Position numbers and translations under genes: made by a program. The notes below the pieces were generated by a model. The model was given only the letters and a program-made list of their open reading frames with translations. It ran no database searches and was not told the DNA's origin. Below, piece after piece: positions 26,901 to 39,900 of a stretch of DNA of 64,000 nt. Each line of letters begins with the position of its first letter. Position 1 is the first letter of the stretch. This stretch comes from Echinococcus granulosus (Eukaryota > Platyhelminthes > Cestoda > Cyclophyllidea > Taeniidae): the NCBI RefSeq assembly GCF_000524195.1, contig NW_020170391.1, positions 454,273 through 518,272 of the forward strand, read 5' to 3'.

Positions 26901-29900
26901 CTGTAGTTACTCAAACGCTGTCGTACAGTGTCGTACAGTATACCTTCAGCCAATCTGCATGTCACCGATACATATTCTATCGGAGCATGGCGTCTTATTT
27001 CGCTTATAGAGAAGTCTCGGAGTGCTGTACCTTCTCTTGACCATCACGCTGTTAAGCACCAATTTAGGATTCCCCATTCATTTGCATTCAGTTTTAAGCT
27101 GGCAAACCATGTTCAGTGGACGTTGGAATGCACGCCTGCTAACCCTCACTCCTTTTTACTATGATCTCTGAATAAACATGCCGTTGGCTAAGCAGCAAAG
27201 CATGGACCATAAATTGTCAGTGGCTGAGCTAAAGTTCAACACAATATATCCTCGTTATTTCCTACTCTTTCGACTTCTAGTTTTTGAACAAACTGTGTGC
27301 ATTTTTCAGAAATCTGATATTCAGTTCTATCTAACCGATTTTACTCTTAAAACTTAATTAATGACCCCATTCAATATATTTATATAAAGATGAGATCGTT
27401 TTTGCTTTTATTATCTTTTAACACCATAAACATATTTTAATAAACTGATTAAACGTTTTTGTGCTCATTAATATAAGCAATGATAACCCGTGATCGAGAA
27501 CAAGTGAGGTGCAGCAGTAAGCAGATGCAATCTCGGGCTATTCTAATGGGACTACCTCAGCGAAAGATGTATTGACATACAATTGGCATATTTTCATCCA
27601 GATAAGTGACATGCTACAGCAAGTTTTATTTTCAACGTATTTTTAGAGTTCAGCCGTAATTGCTACTGATTCGTTTCTTCAGTCTCGTTACATTTAAATG
27701 CGCACCAACCTGTCTAAGCTTTTCTTCTTGTTCCTGGACCGCTTCAGAGGCATAAAACTGTGTACAGCGTATCATCTGAGGCCTGTCACAGTGGCACTGA
27801 TAGCTGACGTCCAGCTAGCAAAGCATTACGAGTACTTCGAACATCTGATCCTGTGCATGAATGTAAATATTTGCATCACAAATATACACTTGACCTATTC
27901 CTGTCCTACGTGACGCATGCGGGGAGGGGGGGCACTGATTGTCTGGGAGACTTAAGACTTACTTCCTGTGTTTGCGGAACCCGGGGCTAGTTAAACTGGG
28001 TATGATTGCATATGGGTGGAAACGTGTTAGCATAATAATAACAGTAAGAAACCGGCTTTGTAATCAGTAAAACAATAGTGCGTGATTAAAATAGGTTTTA
28101 AAAAGAAAAGTGCTGTCAATTCCATACTGGTCAATTCCTCAATTATACCGTATGTACTGACGATAAAAAAAGAGAGAAAATTACAAGGGATGGGTGAAAC
28201 CTGCCTTTTTTTCTCGACACTGAACCGCATGCTTAATTGTGGCAAGATGATACTGAGTGTCCCCGTCCGGAGTGATGTCGTTGGCGGTGAGCAGAGAGTG
28301 CACCTCGTCCGAGGTCCGGCACAAGTCCAGGCAGCTAACCGCAAAGTCCATTGACTGAACAGCTAACCGAGAATATTCCTCCTAAAGAAAAAGTTATCAA
28401 CAACCTTGATAGAGTCGCACATTTAATATATCGCAGTAAAGCCAAGTTAGGCAATGAATCTGCTGAATTCATACTTTTTCCATATTATTCTTCATCCAAA
28501 AGAATTTAACAACGTATGCATGCGCTTCGCTAACATTAAAGACGCAAAATTGCATAAATAATGAAAGAGTACACAGGATGCTCTATTCATTGTTTTATGG
28601 AAAGTCGACCTAAAAATAGTATTCAAGGAACGTACTATTGCAATCAACTTAACGGTTAGTGCATCAAGAGGTGCAAGTTTTCTGGATTTTAATCAAGTGG
28701 ATAGTGTAGAATTTTCCGAGGAAATTTTAATGGGAGAGACCACAACGGTGGCTAAATGCTCGCCTTAAACTGCTTTTCTTGCGAGGCGAGTTGATAGAGT
28801 TCTCCTCGGAGGATGAAGGCGGAGGATACGGGGTCACAAGTGGTGAGGGCCAGGTAGGCCGAGCTAGTCAGCGCCTGGTAGGTGTGCAGTCGCTGCATCT
28901 CCAGGATTAGGGAGTCCTGTGCACACACATATGAAAGGACAGGAAAAAAATACGTCCTTTTGCCTTCACTGAGCACTCACGCAATCCTCTACTTTTCAGT
29001 AAAACCGTTTTACAACTTTGTGTCTGAGCACTTGAGTCCAACGCATCCGTTATGGACTTATTTTAAGGGAAAAAGTGGTGTACTAAGCGTTACTATTAAT
29101 GGTTGGTGTTATATACCCTTTTTTGATGACCCTAATTTCTTAATAGACTTGACAGTAAATGTTATTATGAGGAGAAATAAAATAAACAGTTGGCTTGAGT
29201 AAATTGGTGAAATTAGGATTGCATTCTCACAAAAGAGTTCGTGGGAAGTTTTATCAAATCTCAACGTAGTAGACCTTTACAGAATCGGCTCTTGTGGGGA
29301 GCTGTACAACATCAGCTAAAAGTACAGCATTACTGGCGTCTTTTGAGATATTCGCATGCACAAATCTCAGAACAAAGGTGGGTGTTTTTGAAGGGATTAA
29401 TGAGGCATCGTGGCTTTGGAACTCCAGTATTTGGCTTAAATGACGTTCTGTTCATTTTTAAGCCGCTACACAGGATGCATTTTACATTTATCTACTGTGT
29501 GACCTAAAACAGTAAAAATGTACTTAATTACTTCAAAAAACTATATCTTTTCCAATGCAACAAAACCATTTTTATTCCTAAGCTATCTGTGCAAGAACAA
29601 AAACGGTTATGAAATTCAGCAGCTTGAAAGTTATTCGGTCTGACTCTTGGTTGCCATATTTTAAATGCGTTGCTTGACAAACTCATCAAGACTTTTGGAA
29701 CATTCAGGATCATTGTTTGTGTAACTTGACACCCTGCCCATGCACGATCTCGGAGTCGACCAGTAATTGGGGAGGCTCAGAGCAGCACAAAGATCCGTCC
29801 CATTGCTCCATTCGATTGAACGCGGTTTCAACTTCACGGAGTCATCGGGAAAATTACACTAACGAAATATGCAAATACCTCAATGCTGTTCAGTGGCATC

Positions 29901-32900
29901 ATTATTCATCAGAAAATAGTTTTTGCATTTTACAAATGCTTTTTTACGTAAACGTGTAATATTTCAGCCATTTACTACACATTAAGACTGAAATCACGAC
30001 AGCAGTTTGCACCTGAAAAGGCTAAACTTGTTTGTATTCTTCACTTGGGTTTGTCCACACAACAATTATCTACAGTGTAGTAATATTAGGCACCGCAAAA
30101 TTTGGAGTCGGCACTATCAGGATTATGAAAAAGTAGATCTCCCAACGCAGTCGCGCTTTTTCAGCATCCTAATTCGTGCCTTCAACCACCGTCTGCGCTA
30201 ATTGGAGGAGAGGGCGGATAGAGATGCGGTCTTACTGGTTTATCGTCTACCGTTGAGCCATTAGCACCGGCAGAATACATAATTATTACGGTTAGAAGTG
30301 ATATTATCTAAGATATACCCTCAATTTGACAGTCTCCTTGGGCACAATAAAATTGATGCCTTTGGAACTCGTTGACTGAAGGGTAGTTTTGGCATTATTT
30401 AATCGGAAGTTCTAACATCAGTTGAGGTGAAAACTGATTTTCGTGGATAAAACAGGAAGATCAAGTAAATGTTACAGGGCGCTGATAAGGAATTGGAAAT
30501 CAAGAAGTGGGAGTTCCCTATAAACTTCCTCCTTAGGTAAAACTGTACGCATAATTTTCGTGCGTTCTTAAGTGACATTCTTCCTTGTTGTTCTGTTTAT
30601 ATCAACATTTTGGAAGTCACCTAGAAAAGTTACATTTGCATAATCTTATGGTAAGATTTGCGACAGATTTGGATTGCATGTGTATTATGCAACACAAAGG
30701 AGTTCAAGTTTCGTATTACACATCCCTATGGTTACAAGATATTTTTCCTGAATTAGGTAAGCCAGGAAATAGCCTGGACTTACAGCCATACACGCTGAAA
30801 ACTATTCGGACAGCAGCTTTCGCTAATCAGGCCACTTTCAGCTAAAATCGTTTCAAGGATTTTACTTTACGTATCCGTTATTCACAAAGGTGTTGCCAGA
30901 GCTTTGATGGAGATCGGTGAGCCTCATACTTAGTCGGACCCATGTCGCCATTGCAACTACTCTGCGTTGAAAATCCATCGATTACCCATTATTTAAGAAT
31001 TTCAAACAACTATTGCTGGTTTGATTCCTCTAAGAGAAGATATTACGATTCTATTCCATAAAACTTTCAAGTCACTTGTCCTACTTAAATATGAGTCATT
31101 ATTCAAGGGCCAAGGACATGAGCCTTATTAAAACACTGGACGTAGTTGCCCATCCAGGCGCCAGTCATTCAGTGGGTGCGTACTGAAACCGCTGGGTGGG
31201 TTGAGTTGAGTGTCCTTTGAATCCGAATTACATAGGTCAGTAATTCTCTGACGAAAATGAACTGGGCTCTGAAATGAGCACCAATTCTAGCGACTTATAG
31301 AGATTATTAGCCAAGCATTTTAAAGAGGTACCCAAAAGCCTCTGGTTCTATCACGCAATTTCCATTTTTTCTGTTGCGGATGTAAATTCGGCAATCATTC
31401 AACAATGAAGTATGGGAGTGGAGGAGGGTTTTGCAATCCAATGAAAGGTAAATAAACACAAATTTCTAGTTGGTCAGAAAACTGAGTTTTTCGGTGCCCA
31501 AATTAAGTGGACTTCACGTGCCTTATAAATAATTGAGAGGAATTTGGTCTTTCATCTAGAGGCGCTACAGTTATACTAGCCTGGCATGGAAAGCAAAAAA
31601 GGCCGCTGCTTCCTCTACAGGATAGAAAACAATTAAGCAAATGGAATTCCGCATGTATTCCGCTTCGAGTTTTTGCGAGACACATTACTGGATAATTCTG
31701 AGTAAATGAATGAGGCATCGTTGTCCATTAAATGCCGAAGACTTCTTTCTGCTGACTCATTGTATTTCCACTTTCTCTCGAAAATCGCCATCTACTACTT
31801 ATTGTTTGCTTGTGCCTTTCCATCTCGTAAACTTACAAATTGCATTTTCTCTTGATTTCTTTTTCCTCCGAATTAGACATGTAAATAATGCAATGAAAAA
31901 AGGCGCACTTTTCATTGCGGAACTATCAACGATCTGTTGGGTTGGGGTTGTAAGCATGTTTAATTTACGCCATAACAGCATAAAGTCATACCATATGGAG
32001 GGATTTGTCAGGGATATAAGTAATTGCCTACGAATTTCGCATTCATTGCAAAAATAATCTGACAGGTCAGTTGGTGTTTTCAATCCCAATTAAACGGGGT
32101 TTACTTCATTCGAAAAAATTTTTCACAAAGAATCATTATCTGAGACGCCAACAAATGGTGTAATTAGCGGCATGGCTAGGTTACATAAAAGTAAAAATAA
32201 GCGTCTACTTAACCAAATTTTGCTTTTAAGGCTTTATAAATAAATTAATCTCTTTCCCCAATCAATACTACTGCATCACTTTTTGATGATGCTATGAATT
32301 TTCTTTTGAGAATATGGCATTGCATGGATTCATTATAAATTGAAACAGAACGTATCATTGCCTCCATCAAAGCACATTTGCATATACAGGTAGTGTCAAT
32401 AGGAAATGTTCCATTCTTATCACTGAATTACTCTGTATTTAAGATTTTATAAAATAGCGAAGGCTTACCTTAGCCCTGATGGATTCGCAATCCAAACAGA
32501 GGCAACTCCTGTCGTGCGGCATTTCGAGTTTGAAACCGCGGTCGAGAAGGAGCTGAATGATCTCATGATTGTTCGTATGTGCAGCCAGCATGAGAGGTGT
32601 TATGTCGGCAGAGAACTGGGATCGCTCGATGCACTTGCCAATCAACCCAGCGTGCTGACCTCGAGGAGCCATGACCTTTTCCATGCGAATGTACTGGGGA
32701 TGGTCAATGATAAGTTTCACTATATGGATTTTCTCCTGGCTGATGGCATTCAGAAGGGCATCTTCAACTGCATAAAAATTTAATTTTCCAACTAAAGCGC
32801 CGATTAATTCAATGTTTTCAGTCTTCATTGCAAGTAGAACCGCGTTTCTCCCCATGTAGTCCACGCAGTTAACATTCAAAGTAGGATCGTTAAGCAATTC

Positions 32901-33959
32901 TCGAACGATTTCAACCTCACCAAACTCGGCAGCATTGAGAAAAACGTACTCCTTGTCCTGCAGGTGGCTCTTAAAAACAAGCCCATTTCCAGACGCTAAC
33001 TTTAGCCCTGCCACAGTGTCCTTTTTTGCCTTACCCATCTGCGCCGCTGAGCCCATTTGCTCGGTCAGGATAGGCGCCAAGGTGGTGGTGATCTTGGAAG
33101 ATTCCTTTCGCATCTGCACCCTCGATTGTCCCCCAGTATTTTGTGTACTTTTGCACGTGGAGGGCTTCATGTCAGTCCTTGTGCCATTCTCCACCCCCGA
33201 TATCTCACCATCACCTCCACCGCTAATAGAAAGGCTGGCAAATAGCACTTGGGTGGCCGGCGTTGAGAGAAGCACACCAGTACTGACACCCTTGGGCAAC
33301 TTTTCGCATTTTCTTTTAATTCTTTCGTTAATTAGCTCCGTGAATATGCGCGTATTCTCGTCAACGCGTTTGTCATCATCCTCCAGTGGAGTAATATTTG
33401 TTTGAACAGAGCTGGAAGAAGGGAGAGAGGAGGGTGCTGCAAATGCAGGAGCAGTTTCGACTTGATAGGAGCTAATAAAAGTTCCGGTAGCATCTCTACT
33501 TTTCCTGATATTAGTATTACCTGTGTTAGAAGATGCATTATTCTCTGTTGACCTATAGGTTAAGTCGGTGGGTGATCGCGCGTTTGAGTGGTGCATCGTA
33601 TTTGTCGTTTCAATGCATGCTTGCTGTTGTTGCTCCGGCTGAGGAGCGAAAGCAACCGATTTATGAGCGATTGTCTGTAGTGACAATGATGGATTTAAGG
33701 AATCAGCTTGTAATGGTGACGTTGTTGCATTGCCGGTCTCCACTGGCCCATCAGGCACCGCCTTGGCTTTACGCAATTTATTCTGCCATTGGCCATCGCA
33801 TTTTTTGACAGTCTCAGAGGCTGGAGCTGTATGTGTGAGCAACGAGGTAGATTTTCGGCTCGGATTGCGAGATTGCTTGGAGCTTTTTTGCTCCACGGTG
33901 ATCAGAGGTTCGGTGCTTGCGCCCCCTTGAGAGAGCCTATACATCCTTACTGAACTCAT
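8933..33959 (-). CDS. TRPC-type transient receptor potential cation channel, complete
   Basis: Twelve exons: 33959-32469, 28916-28764, 28381-28205, 25932-25768, 19861-19630, 17179-16847, 15723-15539, 13951-13809, 11978-11735, 10390-10049, 9781-9694, 9618-8933. Phases agree throughout: 4239 nt, 1412 residues. TRPC channels are plasma-membrane Ca2+/Na+ channels gated downstream of phospholipase C. Residues 1-332 are a Ser/Thr/Gln-rich, probably disordered extension. Ankyrin repeats follow (about 333-478), then the TRPC His-Cys3 zinc-site motif PHDRSCLCLDC (481-491), the pre-S1 helices, FVAHSNCQ (608-615), and S1-S6. S4-S5 has LGPLQISLAQM; the pore has LFWALFGM (968-975); S6 has LLNMLIAMM; the TRP box is EWKFAR (1047-1052). 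The C-terminal tail has a short polyglutamine run. The S3-S4 loop is long. Introns reach 5.9 kb. The introns after exons 2 and 3 start with GC. The 6/7 junction could shift by 2 residues. Confidence 0.95.
19862..25767. other. Long TRPC intron 4 (and the other large TRPC introns)
   Basis: The 5.9-kb intron between exons 4 and 5, like those at 28917-32468, 25933-28204, 17180-19629, 13952-15538, 11979-13808 and 10391-11734, is AT-rich. I saw no nested gene, transposon frame or RNA gene in it. Open frames inside it are short and without phase-consistent splicing. Confidence 0.5.
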
Positions 33960-36900
33960 TTGTGACTGGTGACTCCTGTGCGTGGAGGATCAGCAAAAGA
34001 CTAGAAATGCACACACACGGCAAAACATCGAAAGCTCAAGTGGCCAATGGCTTGTAGTTAACGGTATGGCCAACCCGTTCCCCTCAAATGCGCTCTTTGT
34101 TCATCACGCAAATACAGCTGTCACAACGGTGTTTTAGTTGGCCTAGCATAGCCATATACTTATTAACGAGCGTGCTAGATGGTATTCTGAATTGTTTCCT
34201 TTTAGATTTAAAATTAGCTATTTTGCAGCGTTTATTTAATATTTTTTGCGTGTTAACGACAATTCTAGCGAGTCCCCCGATTTTTGCATTATTTGGTAAG
34301 ACTCTCACACAAAATGCTTGTTTTTTTGCGATACCAAGGAAAAAATTTACATAAACACTTCATATTTCAGTTAACCCACCAGTTCTGACAATGCAGTGTT
34401 ACTCTCACTATATACTTCCTTCGTTCTAACCTACACCTGGACAAAAATTATACCCTTTAGCTAGGAGGGGGATGAGCACCTTCTTATAGCAAACCCAAAC
34501 ATTCCGCAGCATACATAAAATCATCGAAGGTGCACTTGCCTGTGAATTATTTGTAATCCTGTCAGGGCCGGTCCCTGCTTGTTGACCCGAAACTAGAAGT
34601 CATTTTATAGGGTTTAACGACTCAAACCAAATCTGGTGAAATTAGTCCACATGTAATAGCCACAAATTTTGCTGTAGGATATTTCGACGAATGGAGTACA
34701 ACCAGGTTTATAGGATAAATTCCTTAAGCAAATCAATTCAACGCAGTTATGTACAATAAGCATAACTCTTCAAAGGTAGGTGTTGTGGTGTAGACAACGC
34801 TACTCATACTTATCAGCACATAGTTGTGCTGGACAATATTCATACCCTTTCATCTGTGTGGCGTTTTCCATCCCTATACACCAATGTCCTGTTCTAAATA
34901 TGATACTGTAATGCTTTGACAGCTTGATTAACTCTGGATTTGATTAGACGGGCACTTATGTCTCCGGGGATTGTATTTCCGTTCAGTGGCACCACCTCCG
35001 GACCATGTCAGCAGCTTCCCATCTCGTTAATACGTAAGTAGTACATTTTCTACCATGCTGCTTTGATTTCTTACGGCCTCAGGGAAGACTCGGGGCATGG
35101 TATTACAATACATTTATGGGGATTATTTTGCTACCTATCTGAACAAGGGGCCGTAAAAATTTCATAGAAATTGTGTTGCGAATTTTCTCCATATTAGCTA
35201 TTTTAGCTCTAAGAGGGATGAATATTTTATTGTAATGGTTAAACATTTTCAACGTTTCTTTTGATTTAAAAGTGGTTCGTATACTTTAACTGCATATACG
35301 CATTCAAGAATTTGGTTTTTGTGGAGTAAACCTATGTTATGTAATGCACACCACGGATGTATAAATACCCACAATGGCGACTTTCCTCTTCAAAGCTGAA
35401 TGATGATCCTAAACCATTCTCCTTATGTGTTGAGCATGTCTGATTTTATTTCATTGTCCAAAGTTTGTGGTCTGCCTTATATTGCGACCTTTCGAAGATT
35501 TTATTTAATCGTCTTTATTTTTATTTCGGTGTTCAAAACTAACGACCTTTGCTTCTCAATCATGCAGTAATTTCGGAGACATTATATGCAAAGCGTGATT
35601 AAAGATAAAACACAATTTGAATGACGAAATACTTTTTTTTCGGGCTTCATTTAGGGTCTTGCGCACAGGTTGCTACTGTACTATTTTCATTGTTCCCATT
35701 TCCTACCGCCGGTTTTAGGGTCTCGCATCGAGAAGATTAATTGAAGAAAGAAATTTCAAACTTGGATACCATGAAAGCTTGTCGAGATTATCACGATTTT
35801 GTTAAATACTAGTTTCCGTCTCCCCTTTAGGAAAATTGGTGACGTCCGCTGGGGTACGAGGTTGGTGTAAACTGGGTCTATGCAAGCGAGCTGGCAGTGC
35901 GTTGTAGTGAATGTGATTATTGAGACTCACAATATGCTCTAGTTGAATACCACTTTAATTTTTGACGGAGGTCTGGATTGTCGGCATAAATGAAAGTGAT
36001 TTAATAGTGAATTTGACAGCATTCTACGGTGTTCAACGTGCTCAAAGTATTTTAACACCCTTTAGCGATCATTTCTAATGAGTGAACTAAAGAACAAAAT
36101 AGCCTTCATTGTACCCCTTTTATACCCTCAAGAAAATATCCCTTTCTAATCCTTTTGCCGTAGTAAAATGCTTTTCGTCACTAGTTGTCGGTTTAAACTC
36201 CCCATTTGAGAGTAGCTTCTTTTAAAAGAACACCTTACTTGCTGATCCTTTTTGCTTTTAACCAGCGCTCGGTTCTTTTCTACTTGTACATTTGTCTAAT
36301 TAGATGGAATAGATGAGTGGTTTCAACCACGATCGGGACTCTGAGCTAAAACCAAGCATAATAAACCACCAGGATAATATCTAATTTAAGCATAGACAAT
36401 ACTCCACTTGCAGCAGGTAAGAAGAACTAAAACACAATCTTTTGACAGTGAATATGGAATGTTTCCTTAGGAGCGATAAGCGGCAATCCCAGTTCCTGAT
36501 AATTAATTTCATTAACAAACCTAAACAAGAACATTAAATGTCTTTTTGATAGATTATAAGCTATAAAAGCTCGTTAAAACTTAGAGCTTCTTATAATTTA
36601 TGCATTGGCGAAGCTCGCATCTCGACGTTAGTACGCTCCGTGGAGTGATTCGGAACTACTTTATACTCACAATTTCACCAGTTTTGGTCAAAAATTAAAT
36701 AAAATCAAATTTACTTAGTGAATAACGCTATCGAAAAGATGCTACATATGAATACTGGAAAAAAAGTGTTCCACGGACATCTTTTTGCTCTGGGAAAGGG
36801 ATTTGAGATGGTGTCCTTAGTATCTGCGCTGCGGCAAATACTCTCATTTCAAAAGAGCCTTTCGAATCTTAAAAAAGTGGGTAAATTTGTGGTATTTCAT

Positions 36901-39900
36901 CAATGGCCCTCATCAGTTTATTTCTATTTCACTTCTGCTTCAATTTTCGGGTGCTTTGCTTCACAACGAAACCCATTTATGAAGGAGGTGTGGCTGTCAT
37001 CTTAACTCGGTCCATAAAGTGGGTGAATTTGGTAAGCGAAAAGCTAGCATTTTCAACAACTTGATATGTTACACTAGCAAAGTACTCCGCTCTAGAACTC
37101 GCTGAATCATTTTCAAATGACTCTGCTTTAACCGAAATACGTGTCAAAATGGGTTAATGCGTTAAAACCCCACTTGGTTAGCTAGATGAATTTCCATCTG
37201 CGCCAAATACTGCTCACAGTATTTTTTCAGTTTTAAACTTTAAAGCTCAAAATTACTCTTTTAGTCGTTTTACTATCTTATAGTCCTACTGCAAACTGCA
37301 GTCAGCGATCTCTATTTTTGCCAGATTAAAGTAGTAAAAACTGGCGGGTTAAAGTAAATCAAATCAAGATTCACGCCCTAGCATCGTATTACAGAGCTGA
37401 AGACTCCCCTAATGTAAACCCGAAAATCAGAAGAACATGTCAAATTGCCGGAGGGAATTGTGCTTGCCACTGTACGATTAGTGAGCGAATTAAATGCGAT
37501 TTCCTTTTGCAGGCAAGTCCACGGACGACAAAAATGGCAGTGCGACCATCATAATTACACTTTAAATAGAATTTTAGCAGTTATCACGTAGCTTTGCCTA
37601 AATTTCATGGGTTGGAGTTACAGTAGTGCGTTATTTCCCGTTCATAGGTATCCAGTAACTCGCAGACAACTAGGTGTCTTAGGGTCATTGTTAAGGAACT
37701 TTTAGAAATACTTCGCTTTGAGTCATTTTCTACTTGTTTGCCCCTTAATTAGCTTGTAAGTTTAGTAATCTATTTCGATTTTAGGGTCGCTAAACCATGG
37801 GGCTGCGATTCCATTTAATTTGCATCACTGTTTAACAGGGATTTTGAAACCCTTTTTCTAAAGATGGATCGGTTTTGGTATCGTGCCAGAGCTCATTCAT
37901 GCTAAAACAACTGTAATACTTAAGAATGGAGAAATCTAGCTGCCTTCAAACCACCGTGACGGAGCATCAACCTCATATTCATGTACTCCACTGGCCACAT
38001 CTACGGGCTCTCCGCCCACTGACAGCGATCAGCACTACCGCACTGCTATCAAAAGGCAGTCATAATGATGAACTGTAAGAGACATTTTCTTATTACATTA
38101 AAATTCGTAGATACTTCCTTGAGAAAGGTTTTTGAGAGCTTACACTGAAGTGCGCTTGCATATGCGTGACTTCTTTCCAATTTTTAGGCAAATTTAAATC
38201 AAGTCGCTTGCCTTTGAATCAATTGAAATCTCATGAGGTGAGCATTCCTAAAAGATCATAATGGAAAATATAATTTCGTATTTGATCCCTTTGCTTTGCT
38301 CAAAATGACTTTCGGACGCACAAGATGATCTGGAGGCTCGAGTTTAATATTTGAAGTATTTAACCCCTTATGGCCTAACTGGTATTTATTGCGCAGAAAT
38401 GAAATGTATGCCCTATTTGTACCCAAAAACTGCTTGAATGGAATGTTTATCCATTCACTATGCAAAAGTGATCCGGTATTTACATAAAAACTCATCTGTA
38501 TTCCTCCTCTACCGGAATGCGCATTACCATTTCCTCATTTCTTATTTGATAACACCACCGTAGTTGCTGCACCGACTGCTTGGATATAGCGGGCGTAAAT
38601 TGTCGATGGAGATTTCACTATAACGCTGTTATTTTGAGCCTTTCATATTGTTCTTTGAACGGCCAAGAAGAGTTCACGATGTAAACTACATCCTTTGCCA
38701 CACACTACTGCTTTGACACTCAATTTTTCTTAAAATTATTTTGTCAAAAAAAACGTATTTTGAACAAACCCAATGCGTTACAAGAAGATTGGCCAACTTC
38801 GGGGAGCACATGACCAGAGAAATACTGGTTGCCCTAAAACGGGGCTTGTGAGTGGGCGGACCTCATGAGTTGCATAACACCTCAGGGCCCACAACAATTA
38901 GCATTTACCGGCAGTAAAATCATCTTGCTACCACATGGATGATATATAATTGTGTATATTGTGTTAATTTTAACAATTTGTGAAAACACGAATATTTAGT
39001 CTTGTTTGTACCTTCTAGCTCTGGTTCCATACCCACGGAAAGAGGTTGAGTAGGGTGGACATCTTTTATTCGAGGTGAAGGGTAAAAGTTTCTGCTGAGT
39101 CAGGTAGTTGACATTACCAGATCACTTATTTTGGCTTCTCCATTCACTGCTAGAAATTTTAGCCATTAAAGTAATTTATTTTGACTTGCCAAAGGTGATT
39201 ATTTTGTTGATTCCTCTACGGCTCGTCGAAATGTATTGTTGCGTTAGGGCTTCATCGTTTGTAAGACCAGAACACCATTCTTCTCAATCTAATGGTATCA
39301 TTCTGTCTTCCTTCCTTTTACGTAACATTCTTTACTATCATAATTCGAAGACATACGAGCATAAAGCATCACTAGTACGAATAAGATGTTCCTTTAAAAC
39401 ACCGACATATCACTCAAGTCTTATCATTTCTTCATAAAGCAGCAGATCTGTTAGATTATTTTCATAATGAAAAGTCCCGAAAATAAGACACCAGTAAACT
39501 AAAAAATCCACAGATTAAAGTTAACTCATCTGTAATTGATGGGAGCCGTACTGCAGCCCCTCCAGCCATACCCGAAGTCGTAAAATTGTATTGTATTACT
39601 AACATTTCGAGGACCTGGGAGACTACCAGCATAGCTGGAAGATCATGCTGTGAAGCGGAAGGGAGACTTGAGCAGAATAAAGTGCCTAGGTAGTTTAGTA
39701 TACAGATAAATAAAATACCAAATTACCACAACTTTGCTACTCCGTGGATTGGAAGATATGGAACTGATAAAGTACACACTAATGCATTTTATACGATTTC
39801 TCAGTTGTTCCATGTACTATTACTTATAGAGTGGAAAAAGTGCTCGCCCTTATCTACTCATTGGCAGAAACAGGTGTCCATGCGCTTTAGAGGATACAAT

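Noticed and set aside
35081..35110. Short match on the minus strand to the CTTCCCTGAGG block of the dispersed repeat
   Set aside because: Only about 16 bp are similar; too short to call another copy.
39108..39437. 109-codon open frame on the plus strand
   Set aside because: Composition is that of AT-rich random sequence, with no splice context, domain or conserved motif.
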